From contig CBDIHK010000026.1 in assembly GCA_965279005.1 (NCBI GenBank), positions 496,001-560,000 of the forward strand: DNA of 64,000 bases, read 5' to 3'. Positions 1 through 7,648 of this stretch are shown piece after piece (position 1 is the first letter of the stretch; each line of letters opens with the position of its first letter). The notes beneath the pieces were generated by a model. The model searched no databases. It saw nothing but the letters and a program-made list of their open reading frames with translations, and had not been told where the DNA came from. The DNA is from Planctobacterium sp965279005 (GTDB lineage Bacteria; Pseudomonadota; Gammaproteobacteria; Enterobacterales; Alteromonadaceae). The position numbers and the translations under genes were made by a program.

Positions 1-176
1 GCGCCGTTTTCATCAAGCTGCCAATTGTTAAAGGTACCGGCAATACTAATTTTAGCGTCTGGCACTTTACCAGCAGCTGGCTCTAGAATCACTGCAATTG
101 AATTTGCCAGCGTTCCTTGGCAAACAGAGCACGACAACAAAATTGCAGTTAGGCGTTTTAAAGTTGGATTCAACAT
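1..176 (-). CDS. Secreted protein, N-terminal part only (CBM48/E-set-like)
   Basis: An open frame reads leftward off the window edge from an ATG at 176-174, with AGGGAG (192-187) about 10 nt upstream as ribosome binding site. The 58 visible residues begin with a typical signal peptide (basic start, hydrophobic LTAILLSCSVC, likely cleavage after TLA). They then enter a beta-rich stretch containing SIAGTFNNWQLDENG. The pattern (A)G-x-FNNW is characteristic of the CBM48 / AMPK-glycogen-binding E-set fold, found in starch-active enzymes and in N-terminal domains of some secreted esterases and peptidases. The function beyond the edge is unknown. The next gene inward on the same strand, the UbiA-like gene, ends 94 bp upstream. 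Confidence 0.6.
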   Translation of the reverse strand, partial: MLNPTLKRLTAILLSCSVCQGTLANSIAVILEPAAGKVPDAKISIAGTFNNWQLDENG

Positions 177-270
177 GGCATGGATACTCCCTAATCAAAC
201 TCAGAGTATATCCAAGGCGTGCATTGATACACACTGCATACGTTTGCATTAGCAACGCCAACCACAAAAA

Positions 271-1164
271 CTACTTCAAAAACAACATGGTACTTAGTAT
301 CAGGGGATAGCTTAAGGCAGCAACTACATTCAATGCCATAAAGGGTTGGAACCTGGTGAGATCGGCTGTCGCTATATACTGTTTCAACCCTATGAAGCTG
401 AACATACCCGCCAGCAACGGCAATAGCATTAGCAACACCGCGTATGAAAAGCTGAACCTGTCGACTAGCAAAAGGGTGCAAGCAGCCACCAAAACCAGAT
501 TCATCAAATACAAGTTTTTCCCCGCCCGATCACCATAGCGAATAATAAGGTGCCGGCGGCCACTTTGTTGGTCAGCATCTTTATCGGGAAATTGGTTTAA
601 GAGCAATAGGTTATTGGTCAACAGGAAGATTGGCAAAGCCAGCAGCACAATACCCAAGTCCTGGGCACCTGTTAGCGCCACAAAACTGCCTACGACAAAG
701 GCAATACCAAAACCAAAGCCCGGTGCAATGGAACAGGTAATAGGCATCCGATTTATTTGTGGTGTATAGAAAACGACGCTTGCTGACGCCAACAGCCCAA
801 TGAACAGCAGTGCAACGCCACGCTGCCAAACAAAATAGAGGCCTATTGCCACTGTTAGCAATAAAAAGGTCAGCGCTGCCACCTTAACTGCCCCAGCACT
901 GTTGGGCAATTCCTGCAAAGTACCACTACCGCCATTAAAGGGAGTGCGCTGGGTCAAGTCATCGAGTCCTGATTTGTGGTCTTGGTATTCGTTGAGCATA
1001 TTGACGCTGGCATGGGCTAGTACCGCAGCAAGGAAACACAGTGATATATCGACAATGTTCACGGATATCTCTAGGAAATGTGCATAGGCTACCGCTACTG
1101 ATACGCACAAAGGTGCAAGGATTAAAAAATTAGGCCTGGAAGTGCCAAGAATCGCTTTCCACAT
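271..1164 (-). CDS. UbiA-family prenyltransferase (MenA-like)
   Basis: A polytopic membrane protein of about 297 residues. Two aspartate-rich motifs define the UbiA superfamily: NEYQDHKSGLD in the first half and NQFPDKDAD in the second; both bind the Mg-diphosphate of the prenyl donor. The opening ...RPNFLILAP and the overall spacing are closest to MenA (1,4-dihydroxy-2-naphthoate polyprenyltransferase) or a related quinone or aromatic prenyltransferase, but the substrate cannot be fixed from sequence alone. The frame stays open up to 1299. I prefer the ATG at 1164 because family members start about 10 residues before the RP motif, and because the extra 45 codons would overlap the upstream region of the divergent doxX gene, a region that is duplicated elsewhere in the window. 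Neither start has a clear ribosome binding site. Confidence 0.7.
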   Translation of the reverse strand: MWKAILGTSRPNFLILAPLCVSVAVAYAHFLEISVNIVDISLCFLAAVLAHASVNMLNEYQDHKSGLDDLTQRTPFNGGSGTLQELPNSAGAVKVAALTFLLLTVAIGLYFVWQRGVALLFIGLLASASVVFYTPQINRMPITCSIAPGFGFGIAFVVGSFVALTGAQDLGIVLLALPIFLLTNNLLLLNQFPDKDADQQSGRRHLIIRYGDRAGKNLYLMNLVLVAACTLLLVDRFSFSYAVLLMLLPLLAGMFSFIGLKQYIATADLTRFQPFMALNVVAALSYPLILSTMLFLK

Positions 1165-1269
1165 AAGCTGTTTTGTATTGTTGTTTAGTTCTAGGGAATC
1201 AAAAACTGGCCAAAAATTCAATAAAATCCAATAGCAGCCAAGATTGGAATTGATTAATGCAACCAATTT

Positions 1270-1383
1270 TATTCTATTTAATAGAACATTAAAGGCCATT
1301 TATTGCACTTTTTATTTAATTTAAACGAACCATAATAGACCTCAGTTAAAGATTACAACACTTCGAAACATGAGGACTTAATT
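1270..1383 (+). repeat. Duplicated upstream region of doxX copy 1
   Basis: About 110 bp before the first doxX gene match 6979-7088 before the second copy almost base for base. Shared features are TTTATTGC(A/G)CTTTTTATTTA, AAACGAACCATAATAGACC and the ribosome binding site GAGGA, 8 nt before ATG. The conserved CATAAT suggests the -10 of a shared promoter. The duplication therefore includes the regulatory region and not only the coding sequence. Confidence 0.75.
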
Positions 1384-1806
1384 ATGAAAACTGAAATTTT
1401 AAAAATTGACCAAAACGGCACCATCGCAGCAGCAACTGACCTAGCAGCGCGTTTGCTAATCGTTACCCTGTTCTTCTTGGCGGGGACTAACAAAATCTCA
1501 GCTTATGAAGGCACGGCGGGCTGGATGGAAGCCATGGGTGTACCGGGTGCCTTGTTACCACTGGTTATCCTAGCCGAAGTCGGCGGTGCTATTGCCATCT
1601 TAGTTGGTTACCAAACCCGTCTAGCGGCATTAGGCTTAGCTGTATTTTCCATTGCCTCGGCCTTGATTTTCCACAATAACATTGCCGAGCAAGCCGAGTT
1701 TTTGAACTTCTTCAAAAACCTATCTATCGCCGGTGGTTTCTTGTTCCTAGTGCTATCCGGTGCGAAAAACTGGAGTGTTGATGCCTACTTGCGCACAGGC
1801 GCGTAG
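1384..1806 (+). CDS. DoxX-family membrane protein, copy 1
   Basis: 140 residues with four hydrophobic segments and the DoxX-family signatures: ARLLIVTLFFLAGTNKIS in helix 1, a GWM(E)AMGVP loop, then EVGGAIAILVGYQTR. DoxX-like proteins are small inner-membrane proteins, often linked to redox or thiol stress; no specific reaction is assigned. The start has GAGGA at good spacing, and a rho-independent terminator follows, so the gene is probably monocistronic. A second copy at 7089-7511 differs at only seven residues (N/D, A/V, A/G, A/V, G/S, L/V and T/K), with additional synonymous changes. This indicates a duplication that is not extremely recent or is maintained by gene conversion. Confidence 0.85.
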   Translation: MKTEILKIDQNGTIAAATDLAARLLIVTLFFLAGTNKISAYEGTAGWMEAMGVPGALLPLVILAEVGGAIAILVGYQTRLAALGLAVFSIASALIFHNNIAEQAEFLNFFKNLSIAGGFLFLVLSGAKNWSVDAYLRTGA

Positions 1807-1852
1807 ATAACTCTTTTCATCAATCCTGTTCTTGGTTTCCTGTTCATTTTTA

Positions 1853-1879
1853 GCCGCAAGCATTGCTTGCGGTTTTTTC
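1853..1879 (+). terminator. Rho-independent terminator after doxX copy 1
   Basis: Stem CCGCAAG (1854-1860) pairs with CTTGCGG (1866-1872) across a 5-nt loop, followed by TTTTTT. It lies between the convergent doxX and serine-hydrolase genes. The second doxX copy has the same kind of terminator, with a similar stem. Confidence 0.85.
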
Positions 1880-1895
1880 TATCTGAGCTAATTAT

Positions 1896-2930
1896 TCACG
1901 GTATATTCTGGTAAAGCATTTTAGCGATTTCAGGCAATAGCCTGGCTTTAAAGAAATGATATGAAGAAACATTGCTAAGTATCACCACACCGCAACGACG
2001 TTTAACATTCATAATAAATATGGAAGTAAAACCGCTGGTACCGCCATCGTGGAACAGCATGGTTTCGCCGGTACTAGGCCGTTGCCGCATAAACCATCCC
2101 AAACCGACTTCCAATTCCTTACCTGCTTGCGCTGTAGTTTGGTGCTGAAGTTGCAGGAAACCATTGCCAGCATCAAAGTTAGCAAGCATAAACTTAGCTA
2201 AATCGGACACGCTGGAATAGATCCCGCCAACCCCTAGTAAGGCGGCCAAATCCCAATAGGGCACCGGCTTACCTTTTGTACTCAATCCCTGAACTAGGTT
2301 GTTGCCGGCCTGTCCACGCAAAGTAGTGGTTTGGGTTAGGCCAAATGGATCGCAGACATGTTGTTGCAATAGGTCTTGGTAACTGGCACAACAGAGCTTT
2401 GACAGCCCTAGCCCAAGCATGCCGGCGCCCAAATTTGAATATTCAAATTTCCCTGGCTTTCTTAGCTTTAATTTATACTGAAGATAATCCTTTAACCTAG
2501 ACTCATCATAGTTTGCATAAGGGTTGGCTTTATTGCGGAACATCGCCTCCCAAAATAAACCTGCAGGGAGCCTTGGTAAGCCAGAAGTGTGGTTAGCTAG
2601 TTGCTTGAGGGAGATTGATACATTGTTGTTTAGGGTTAAATCAAGTAGTTCAGCAATATCTGTATCGAATGAGACTCTTCCAAGTTGCACCTGCTTAGCC
2701 AGGAGCGCAGAGGTAAAGACTTTGCTAATCGAGCCAATATCAAAAACCGCTTGAGCGTTATCGCCCAAGCTAACACCTGCATCATTTTTTATCGCCTCGC
2801 AAAACCAGGGCTCCCCGTCGACAGTGCGCGCTATCGCTATTTGTGTTTTGTTAGCGAATTTGCTGGTTACGTCGCGAATTTTGCACAATTCAGCATCGGT
2901 GAAATGAGCAAATTGATTATAGGATTCCAT
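1896..2930 (-). CDS. Serine hydrolase of the beta-lactamase / class C PBP-like family
   Basis: 344 residues. The S-x-x-K active-site motif is in GSISKVFTSALLAKQ, with serine as nucleophile and lysine as base. The Y-x-N motif is YSN in FEYSNLGAGMLG, and the third conserved element is HDGGTSGF, corresponding to the KTG/HxG box of class C-like esterases. No convincing signal peptide is visible, so it may be cytoplasmic, like some EstB-type esterases, rather than a true beta-lactamase. It is divergent from the XRE-type regulator across a 123-bp gap that contains a perfect 21-bp palindrome, so the regulator may have controlled it before being disrupted. The substrate is unknown. Confidence 0.8.
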   Translation of the reverse strand: MESYNQFAHFTDAELCKIRDVTSKFANKTQIAIARTVDGEPWFCEAIKNDAGVSLGDNAQAVFDIGSISKVFTSALLAKQVQLGRVSFDTDIAELLDLTLNNNVSISLKQLANHTSGLPRLPAGLFWEAMFRNKANPYANYDESRLKDYLQYKLKLRKPGKFEYSNLGAGMLGLGLSKLCCASYQDLLQQHVCDPFGLTQTTTLRGQAGNNLVQGLSTKGKPVPYWDLAALLGVGGIYSSVSDLAKFMLANFDAGNGFLQLQHQTTAQAGKELEVGLGWFMRQRPSTGETMLFHDGGTSGFTSIFIMNVKRRCGVVILSNVSSYHFFKARLLPEIAKMLYQNIP

Positions 2931-3003
2931 GTATGTCTATCTGTGATTCTTGAATGCGGCGATATTTTAATCAGGAAAATTCGAACTTAAAGCGACATTC
3001 AAT

Positions 3004-3024
3004 AAGTATCAATATATGATACTT
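3004..3024. promoter_or_regulatory. Perfect palindrome, candidate operator of the XRE regulator
   Basis: AAGTATCA (3004-3011), a 5-bp spacer ATATA, and TGATACTT (3017-3024) form a perfect 8+5+8 inverted repeat. It lies in the gap between the divergent serine-hydrolase gene and the helix-turn-helix gene, 30 bp before the regulator start. Position and symmetry fit a dimeric repressor site for the adjacent regulator; this is inference. Confidence 0.5.
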
Positions 3025-3519
3025 TTAAAAAATCCACGGTATAGGTTTTTGATATGGAAAACCAACTAAAACTGGCAAGGTGCTTGTCCCTGCTAAAAAC
3101 CCACCTAAAAGACAACAATATTACTTACCAGAACCTGGCAGACAAACTTGGCATCTCCTTATTGACGATAAAGCGGCAGCTCAACGCAGAAGATATTGCC
3201 CTGTCCAAGCTACTTGCTTTGTGCGATGCCAGCGGCGTCTTGTTTTCTGAATTATGGCAGCAGGTAGAGCAACATAAAGCCATGCATACTACTTATAGCA
3301 AGGAACAGGATGAGGCGTTTTGCCGCTACCCACACCTATACCAATTTTTTGTGGAGATGTTCTATAACAAAAAGCAGCCCGAGCAGATTGAGCGGGAAAA
3401 CTCTCTTAGCCCCGCTTCCACCCATATATATCTGCGAAAGCTGGAACAAGTTGGGCTAATCTCACTGTCTGCAAAAGGTGCGGTTAGTTTTTTGGTTTCT
3501 GAGCCTTTGGGGTTTGGAG

Positions 3520-4764
3520 CAGGGCGGGATCCTAACTTTTTGATATATCAAAACGTATATTGATCACCAATCAATATATCTCACCAGTGAACTTATCTTG
3601 ATTCAGTTGATCTGATCCGTTTTCATTAGCCGAAAGCTCATATGACACTGGTCAAACACTTGGAAGTTATCCCGGATCCTCGTAAAGATATTAATCTCAA
3701 ACACAACCTGGTCGACGTTATTTTCCTGACTTTATCTGCGGTACTTAGCGGTGCTGATGGCTGGAAAGCCATTGAGGAATTTGGTGAAAGCCAGCTGGAC
3801 TGGTTGCGCCAGCATCGCCGTTTTGAAAATGGCATACCCAAACGGCATTGTATTGCCTCAATTATTAAGTCACTGGACACTGAAATATTGCTACAGACAG
3901 TGTTTGGCTGGATTAATCAACGACGTCAGACTTTAGGGCAACCGGTTATTGCCCTTGATGGTAAGACCATGCGGGGTGCCTGGCGAGAAGATGTGAGTAA
4001 AGCGTTGCATGTCGTCAGTGCTTTTGATGTGAATTCCGGTATTGCTTTATACCAGGACTGTTCTGACAACAAGGGCAATGAACAAGCTGTCGCCAGAAAT
4101 GTGATTGAGGCGCTGGCCCTTGAAGATGCCATCTATACACTCGATGCGCTGCATTGCCAGACAGACACAATGGAGACGATAGTCACCGCTAAAAGTGACT
4201 TCGTTATTCAGCTAAAGGCGAATCAAAGCAAGCTCTTTGAGTATGTAAAAGAGAGTTTCACTGAGCGGTACAATGATGAAGATCTCAATACCTTTACCCA
4301 GTCGAACCAGGGACATGGACGTCAGGAAAGCCGGACAGTAATGCAAATGAAAGCCACACTGCCTAAAGAACTACAAACAAAGTGGCCGCATATTCATAGT
4401 ATTATCGAGGTTGCCAGTAAACGTCAGCAAGGTGGTCAAACGAGCTATCATTCCCGCTGGTATGCCAGCTCGCTAACCGCTGATGCAGAACAGTTCGCCA
4501 CTATCATCAGGGAGCACTGGTCAGTTGAAAACCAGTTACACTGGGTGCTTGACGTTGCGTTTCGCGAAGACCAACTCAAAATAAGCGACCCTAACGGGGC
4601 AGCTCATATTGCGTTGTTTAATCGCGCATGTCTGAATCTGATAAAGCAACATCAGGGTAAAAAAGATAGTATGGCAGGCAAGCGGCGAAGGGCAGCATGG
4701 AGTGGTAGTTTTAGGACGGAATTACTATTTGGTTAAAAAGTCTGCAAAGTACAATCCCGCCCTG
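3520..4764 (+). mobile_element. ISAs1-family insertion sequence, copy A
   Basis: A complete 1245-bp element. Terminal inverted repeats begin CAGGGCGGGAT at 3520 and, on the complementary strand, CAGGGCGGGAT ending at 4764 (11 bp perfect, weaker similarity beyond). It is flanked by the 9-bp direct repeat GGTTTGGAG (3511-3519 and 4765-4773), the target duplication. A subterminal palindrome TATATTGA...TCAATATA lies near 3557-3575. It carries one intact transposase gene and interrupts the regulator gene. Confidence 0.92.
3642..4736 (+). CDS. ISAs1-family DDE transposase (copy A)
   Basis: 364 residues, full length for the family. The N-terminal domain (IPDPRKDINLKHNLVDVIFL) is the typical ISAs1 / H-repeat-associated start. 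The DDE catalytic residues are seen in VIALDGKTMRG (first Asp), YTLDALHCQ (second Asp) and the region HWSVENQLHWVLDVAFREDQ (Glu). The reading frame is intact, so the element may still be mobile. It is clearly different from the second transposase at 47566-48702, although both are ISAs1-like (shared LSAVLSGADGW / LLSVCAVVSGAEGW and WLRQ blocks). Confidence 0.93.
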   Translation: MTLVKHLEVIPDPRKDINLKHNLVDVIFLTLSAVLSGADGWKAIEEFGESQLDWLRQHRRFENGIPKRHCIASIIKSLDTEILLQTVFGWINQRRQTLGQPVIALDGKTMRGAWREDVSKALHVVSAFDVNSGIALYQDCSDNKGNEQAVARNVIEALALEDAIYTLDALHCQTDTMETIVTAKSDFVIQLKANQSKLFEYVKESFTERYNDEDLNTFTQSNQGHGRQESRTVMQMKATLPKELQTKWPHIHSIIEVASKRQQGGQTSYHSRWYASSLTADAEQFATIIREHWSVENQLHWVLDVAFREDQLKISDPNGAAHIALFNRACLNLIKQHQGKKDSMAGKRRRAAWSGSFRTELLFG

Positions 4765-5069
4765 GGTTTGGAGAGAGCACCAAATTCATTAACCATGAAT
4801 TTAAAAATGCGTTGAATCAAGTCGCAGATAGGTTAGAGCAAGCTGAAGATTATGGTGATTTCTTGATAGTAAAACCTTTGGTGCTCAGCAATGAATTAAG
4901 GGGTAAGATGTATCGCGATTTAGTGCACTTGGTGTCCCAATACGCTGAGCTTTCAGAGCGCTATTTTTTGCATTCAGACAATCCTGTGCGCCAACTGCTT
5001 ATATGTGATTACGACAAAAACACCGTTGTTGAAAATTATGACATTATCAATGTTTCAACCCTGGCTTAA

Positions 5070-5354
5070 ACTGCAATTTACAGCAACAGTGTTAAAACCG
5101 GTTAAAAACCTGCCGCAGGCAACCAGTGTCTCAAACACAGATGCAGCGCGATGCCCACGGGGTACGATTATTTTTGCAAACACCCTGCCCTTGATATAGA
5201 AAACATGGAAACAACCTGCAAACCAGAGTGCATTTAATTGCAAAAAGTATTTCAAGCATGAATGAACCCTTCCACTTTTTTGAACATGCGCACATCTAAG
5301 CAAATGGAGGCTATGAACTACACAGCCTCGTCATTATGCAGGTTACCATTAGCA
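5070..5354. other. Intergenic region without a recognisable gene
   Basis: 285 bp between the disrupted regulator and the convergent P-loop kinase gene. Short frames exist on both strands but have no ribosome binding site, domain or composition supporting them. No strong terminator hairpin was found here. Confidence 0.5.
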
Positions 5355-5888
5355 TTACTCGGTACATTTATCACAAAGGATGTATTTACCGATAAAGCTA
5401 TTTAATTCAGATATTGAGCGCAATACATGTAGTGACTTCTCGCTCGATATTTTCTCAATCCGTTGTAGAAAGCGCTCATTCCAATACATAGGACAATGCC
5501 GCAAGGTTTTGTAACTTTGCCAAGTGCCTTGCAAGACGGCACTTCCCTCTGGCCAACCTTCTGGATTGACAAACACCCCTTTAAGCATCCGTTTGGTTAC
5601 CAACCAATAACTGGTGGGATAAGGCAAGTCGATATAAATCAGGGTATCGGCGGCTGCCAAGCGTTGGTTAAATGATTCCGAATGTCCTACACCATCAATG
5701 ATCCAGCTATCACAAGCCAATATCTTGTCGTGATCCCTGTCGTAGGTTTTGCGATCAATTAGCTTTCCGTTCGCCTGGTAAGTGATCAGATCCAACGCAT
5801 GCAACTGTATGCCTGTGGCAGTTGCCAGTTTTTTGCTAAAAGTAGATTTGCCACTGCCAGGTTTGCCAAATATGGCGACTTTCTTCAT
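5355..5888 (-). CDS. Adenylate-kinase-like P-loop kinase (FlaR/topology-modulation type)
   Basis: About 177 residues. The start ATG at 5888 has GGAGGT (5897-5892) 3-4 nt upstream; an in-frame extension to 5915 is less likely. The product begins MKKVAIFGKPGSGKSTFSKKLA, a Walker A P-loop, and contains WIIDG and DTLIYIDLPYPTSYW, typical of small nucleotide kinases related to adenylate kinase and annotated as 'topology modulation protein'. The specific phosphate acceptor is unknown. It ends in a CDKC pair near the C-terminus. A strong hairpin at 5938-5965 lies upstream and isolates it from the neighbouring genes. Confidence 0.75.
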   Translation of the reverse strand: MKKVAIFGKPGSGKSTFSKKLATATGIQLHALDLITYQANGKLIDRKTYDRDHDKILACDSWIIDGVGHSESFNQRLAAADTLIYIDLPYPTSYWLVTKRMLKGVFVNPEGWPEGSAVLQGTWQSYKTLRHCPMYWNERFLQRIEKISSEKSLHVLRSISELNSFIGKYILCDKCTE

Positions 5889-5937
5889 GCGACCTCCGTT
5901 TATTGCATCAATCAATGATCCCTAGAGGCAGAAGCAA

Positions 5938-5965
5938 AAAAACCCGCCTCTAAGGCGGGTTTTCT
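5938..5965. terminator. Terminator-like hairpin AACCCGCC...GGCGGGTT
   Basis: AACCCGCC (5941-5948), a short loop, and GGCGGGTTTT, preceded by AAAAA and followed by TTTT, giving runs on both sides as in bidirectional terminators. It sits upstream of the P-loop kinase gene and not directly after an obvious gene, so what it terminates is unclear. Confidence 0.55.
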
Positions 5966-6178
5966 GTATCTTTATGACGTCACAAATCCCACCCTTCCTA
6001 AGGGATGATGATAATGGTGTTTCTGTGTTGCTTAAAATTTGTGCTCATACCGACATACTGATGGATGGAAAATTAAATGTCAACCGGACAGGTGGCCAGC
6101 CGATGGTTGGTGATCGCTTGGGCAACGCGCCGGCAAGGATATGTGGCTCTCAGTGGCAGGCTCAGGATAACCAAGGGA

Positions 6179-6877
6179 CTAATCCAAACCCAGTTTCTGT
6201 TTTAGATAGTCACTGGTAAGGTGCTTGGCTACATCAAATGGATCACATTTCTGGCCATCTTCATTAAAGTCGATAGGACCCATTTCTTGGGCAAGCTTTA
6301 ATGCTGACTGGTTTAGCAGGACATTGCGTTTGCCGATCCCCATAAGGGCAGTACCCATGGCCAAACGCTCTGATTTGTTTGCTTGCCCAAAAGAACCGGC
6401 GATCTTGTCAATCACTGATAGGAAAAATTCATCGGTGTAGGCCTTGGCTTTTTTCTTGGACAGCTCATAAACCAAACCATAGGCACAGCGCCTGCGCATC
6501 ACATCGTCACTCTGCAGCCATTTTTGGACAAGCTGAAACGCGATGCTGGACTTAGCCAAGGTAGCATCACAGGATGAAAACACATGGCTTAACATACCAC
6601 CTTGCAGCTGCTCTACCTGCGTTTCTGCCTGCTCCATTGTGATCTGTTTAGGATCATCGATTAACAGCCCCAGCACTTTGGCATCATAATTGTCTGAAGC
6701 CCAAAGCTGGTGTGCCAATTCGCGATCCTTGCCAATTTGTTTAGCCAATTTGCGTTGTACTGTCAGGCCAATACCATAACTTGATAAGCCGCCGGTATTG
6801 CTCATTTTGTTCCAATTTTCGATACCACGGGGATTTTTGTTTTGCTGCAGTAGTTCATGCACTTGTGCGAGGTTCAT
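6179..6877 (-). CDS. DNA alkylation repair (AlkD-like) HEAT-repeat protein
   Basis: About 232 residues, all helical in character. The sequence matches the DNA-alkylation-repair protein family built of HEAT-like repeats: an early WNK...YGIGLTVQRKLAKQIGKDRELAHQLW block, then VLGLLIDDPKQIT, and RRRCAYGLVYELSKKK. AlkD members excise N3- and N7-alkylated purines; this gene belongs to the wider family, so glycosylase activity is inferred. Start choice: GGTGG lies 5 nt before the ATG at 6877; an ATG at 6880 and a TTG at 6889 are alternatives. It stands alone between a terminator and the second doxX copy. Confidence 0.7.
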   Translation of the reverse strand: MNLAQVHELLQQNKNPRGIENWNKMSNTGGLSSYGIGLTVQRKLAKQIGKDRELAHQLWASDNYDAKVLGLLIDDPKQITMEQAETQVEQLQGGMLSHVFSSCDATLAKSSIAFQLVQKWLQSDDVMRRRCAYGLVYELSKKKAKAYTDEFFLSVIDKIAGSFGQANKSERLAMGTALMGIGKRNVLLNQSALKLAQEMGPIDFNEDGQKCDPFDVAKHLTSDYLKQKLGLD

Positions 6878-6978
6878 CATTGCCACCAATTGCTGAGGAG
6901 AGTTGATTAATCCTTAGCCTAGCATGATTCCTAAAAAGATCTCTCCTACAAATACGGGATTGAACAGCAGCTTTAATT

Positions 6979-7088
6979 CTATAAAATAGATATTTAAGCG
7001 CCATTTATTGCGCTTTTTATTTATTTTAAACGAACCATAATAGACCTCAGTTAAAGCTTACATCACTTCGAAATATGAGGACTTAATT
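6979..7088 (+). repeat. Duplicated upstream region of doxX copy 2
   Basis: Nearly the same sequence as 1270-1383, ending in the same GAGGA ribosome binding site before ATG. It marks the left boundary of the duplicated unit; sequence further upstream is unrelated to that before copy 1. Confidence 0.75.
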
Positions 7089-7511
7089 ATGAAAACTGAA
7101 ATTCTAAAAATTGACCAAGACGGCACAATCGCAGCAGCAACCGACCTAGTAGCGCGTTTGCTTATCGTGACCCTGTTCTTCTTGGCGGGTACTAACAAAA
7201 TCTCCGCTTACGAAGGCACGGCGGGCTGGATGGAGGCCATGGGTGTACCTGGCGGTTTGTTGCCGCTAGTGATTTTGGCTGAAGTGGGCGGTGCTATTGC
7301 CATCTTAGTTGGTTACCAAACCCGTTTAGTGGCGTTGAGCTTGGCTGTATTTTCCATTGCCTCGGCCTTGATCTTCCACAACAACATCGCTGAGCAAGCC
7401 GAGTTTTTGAACTTCTTCAAAAACCTCTCTATCGCTGGCGGCTTCTTGTTCCTAGTGGTATCGGGTGCGAAAAACTGGAGTGTAGACGCTTACTTGCGCA
7501 AAGGCGCCTAA
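7089..7511 (+). CDS. DoxX-family membrane protein, copy 2
   Basis: 140 residues, seven differences from the copy at 1384-1806. It has the same four-helix DoxX pattern with LFFLAGTNKIS, EVGGAIAILVGYQTR and a C-terminal KNWSVDAYLR. Both frames are intact, and both carry matching promoters and terminators, so both are probably expressed. The two copies are 5.7 kb apart in direct orientation, with the IS-disrupted regulator and an AlkD-like gene between them. Recombination between them could delete the intervening region. Confidence 0.85.
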   Translation: MKTEILKIDQDGTIAAATDLVARLLIVTLFFLAGTNKISAYEGTAGWMEAMGVPGGLLPLVILAEVGGAIAILVGYQTRLVALSLAVFSIASALIFHNNIAEQAEFLNFFKNLSIAGGFLFLVVSGAKNWSVDAYLRKGA

Positions 7512-7546
7512 GCAGCTGCACACATCTGTTCCTAGTCTCCCTTTTG

Positions 7547-7574
7547 GCCGCAAGCCATACTTGCGGCTTTTTTT
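7547..7574 (+). terminator. Rho-independent terminator after doxX copy 2
   Basis: GCCGCAAG (7547-7554), loop CCATA, CTTGCGGC (7560-7567), then seven T. It corresponds to the terminator of copy 1, with a longer stem. Confidence 0.88.
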
Positions 7575-7648
7575 GGTTTTGCTTGCCATTTCAGGCTTAG
7601 CCTGTAACCATCTGCACTACAACAATTCAATTAATTCAAAGCCTTACT

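Larger units (their letters stand above)
3054..5069 (+). pseudogene. XRE-type transcriptional regulator interrupted by an insertion sequence
   Basis: The 5' part (3054-3519) encodes an N-terminal helix-turn-helix (ITYQNLADKLGISLLTIKRQL) followed by an effector-like region. The reading frame then runs into an insertion sequence and stops after 14 IS-encoded residues (169 residues in total). Removing the element and one copy of its 9-bp target duplication (GGTTTGGAG) joins codons 3054-3519 to 4774-5069 in frame, through SEPLGFG|ESTKFINHEFKNAL, giving an uninterrupted protein of 253 residues. The 3' remainder has no good start of its own. The truncated product keeps the DNA-binding domain and may still bind, but the downstream part is lost. 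The original target was probably the divergent serine-hydrolase gene and its own promoter. Confidence 0.85.

Noticed and set aside
5055..5303. Minus-strand frame of 82 codons
   Set aside because: No start signal, and it overlaps the 3' end of the interrupted regulator; composition is unlike neighbouring genes.
5974..6219. Plus-strand frame of 81 codons between the P-loop kinase and the AlkD-like gene
   Set aside because: It starts inside sequence just after a terminator-like hairpin, has no ribosome binding site or recognisable domain, and its 3' end overlaps the end of a well-supported gene on the other strand.
7512..7648. Possible 6S RNA gene before fau
   Set aside because: 6S RNA often lies here in gammaproteobacteria, but the gap is only 137 bp, is partly filled by the doxX terminator, and lacks the long closing stem and central bubble.
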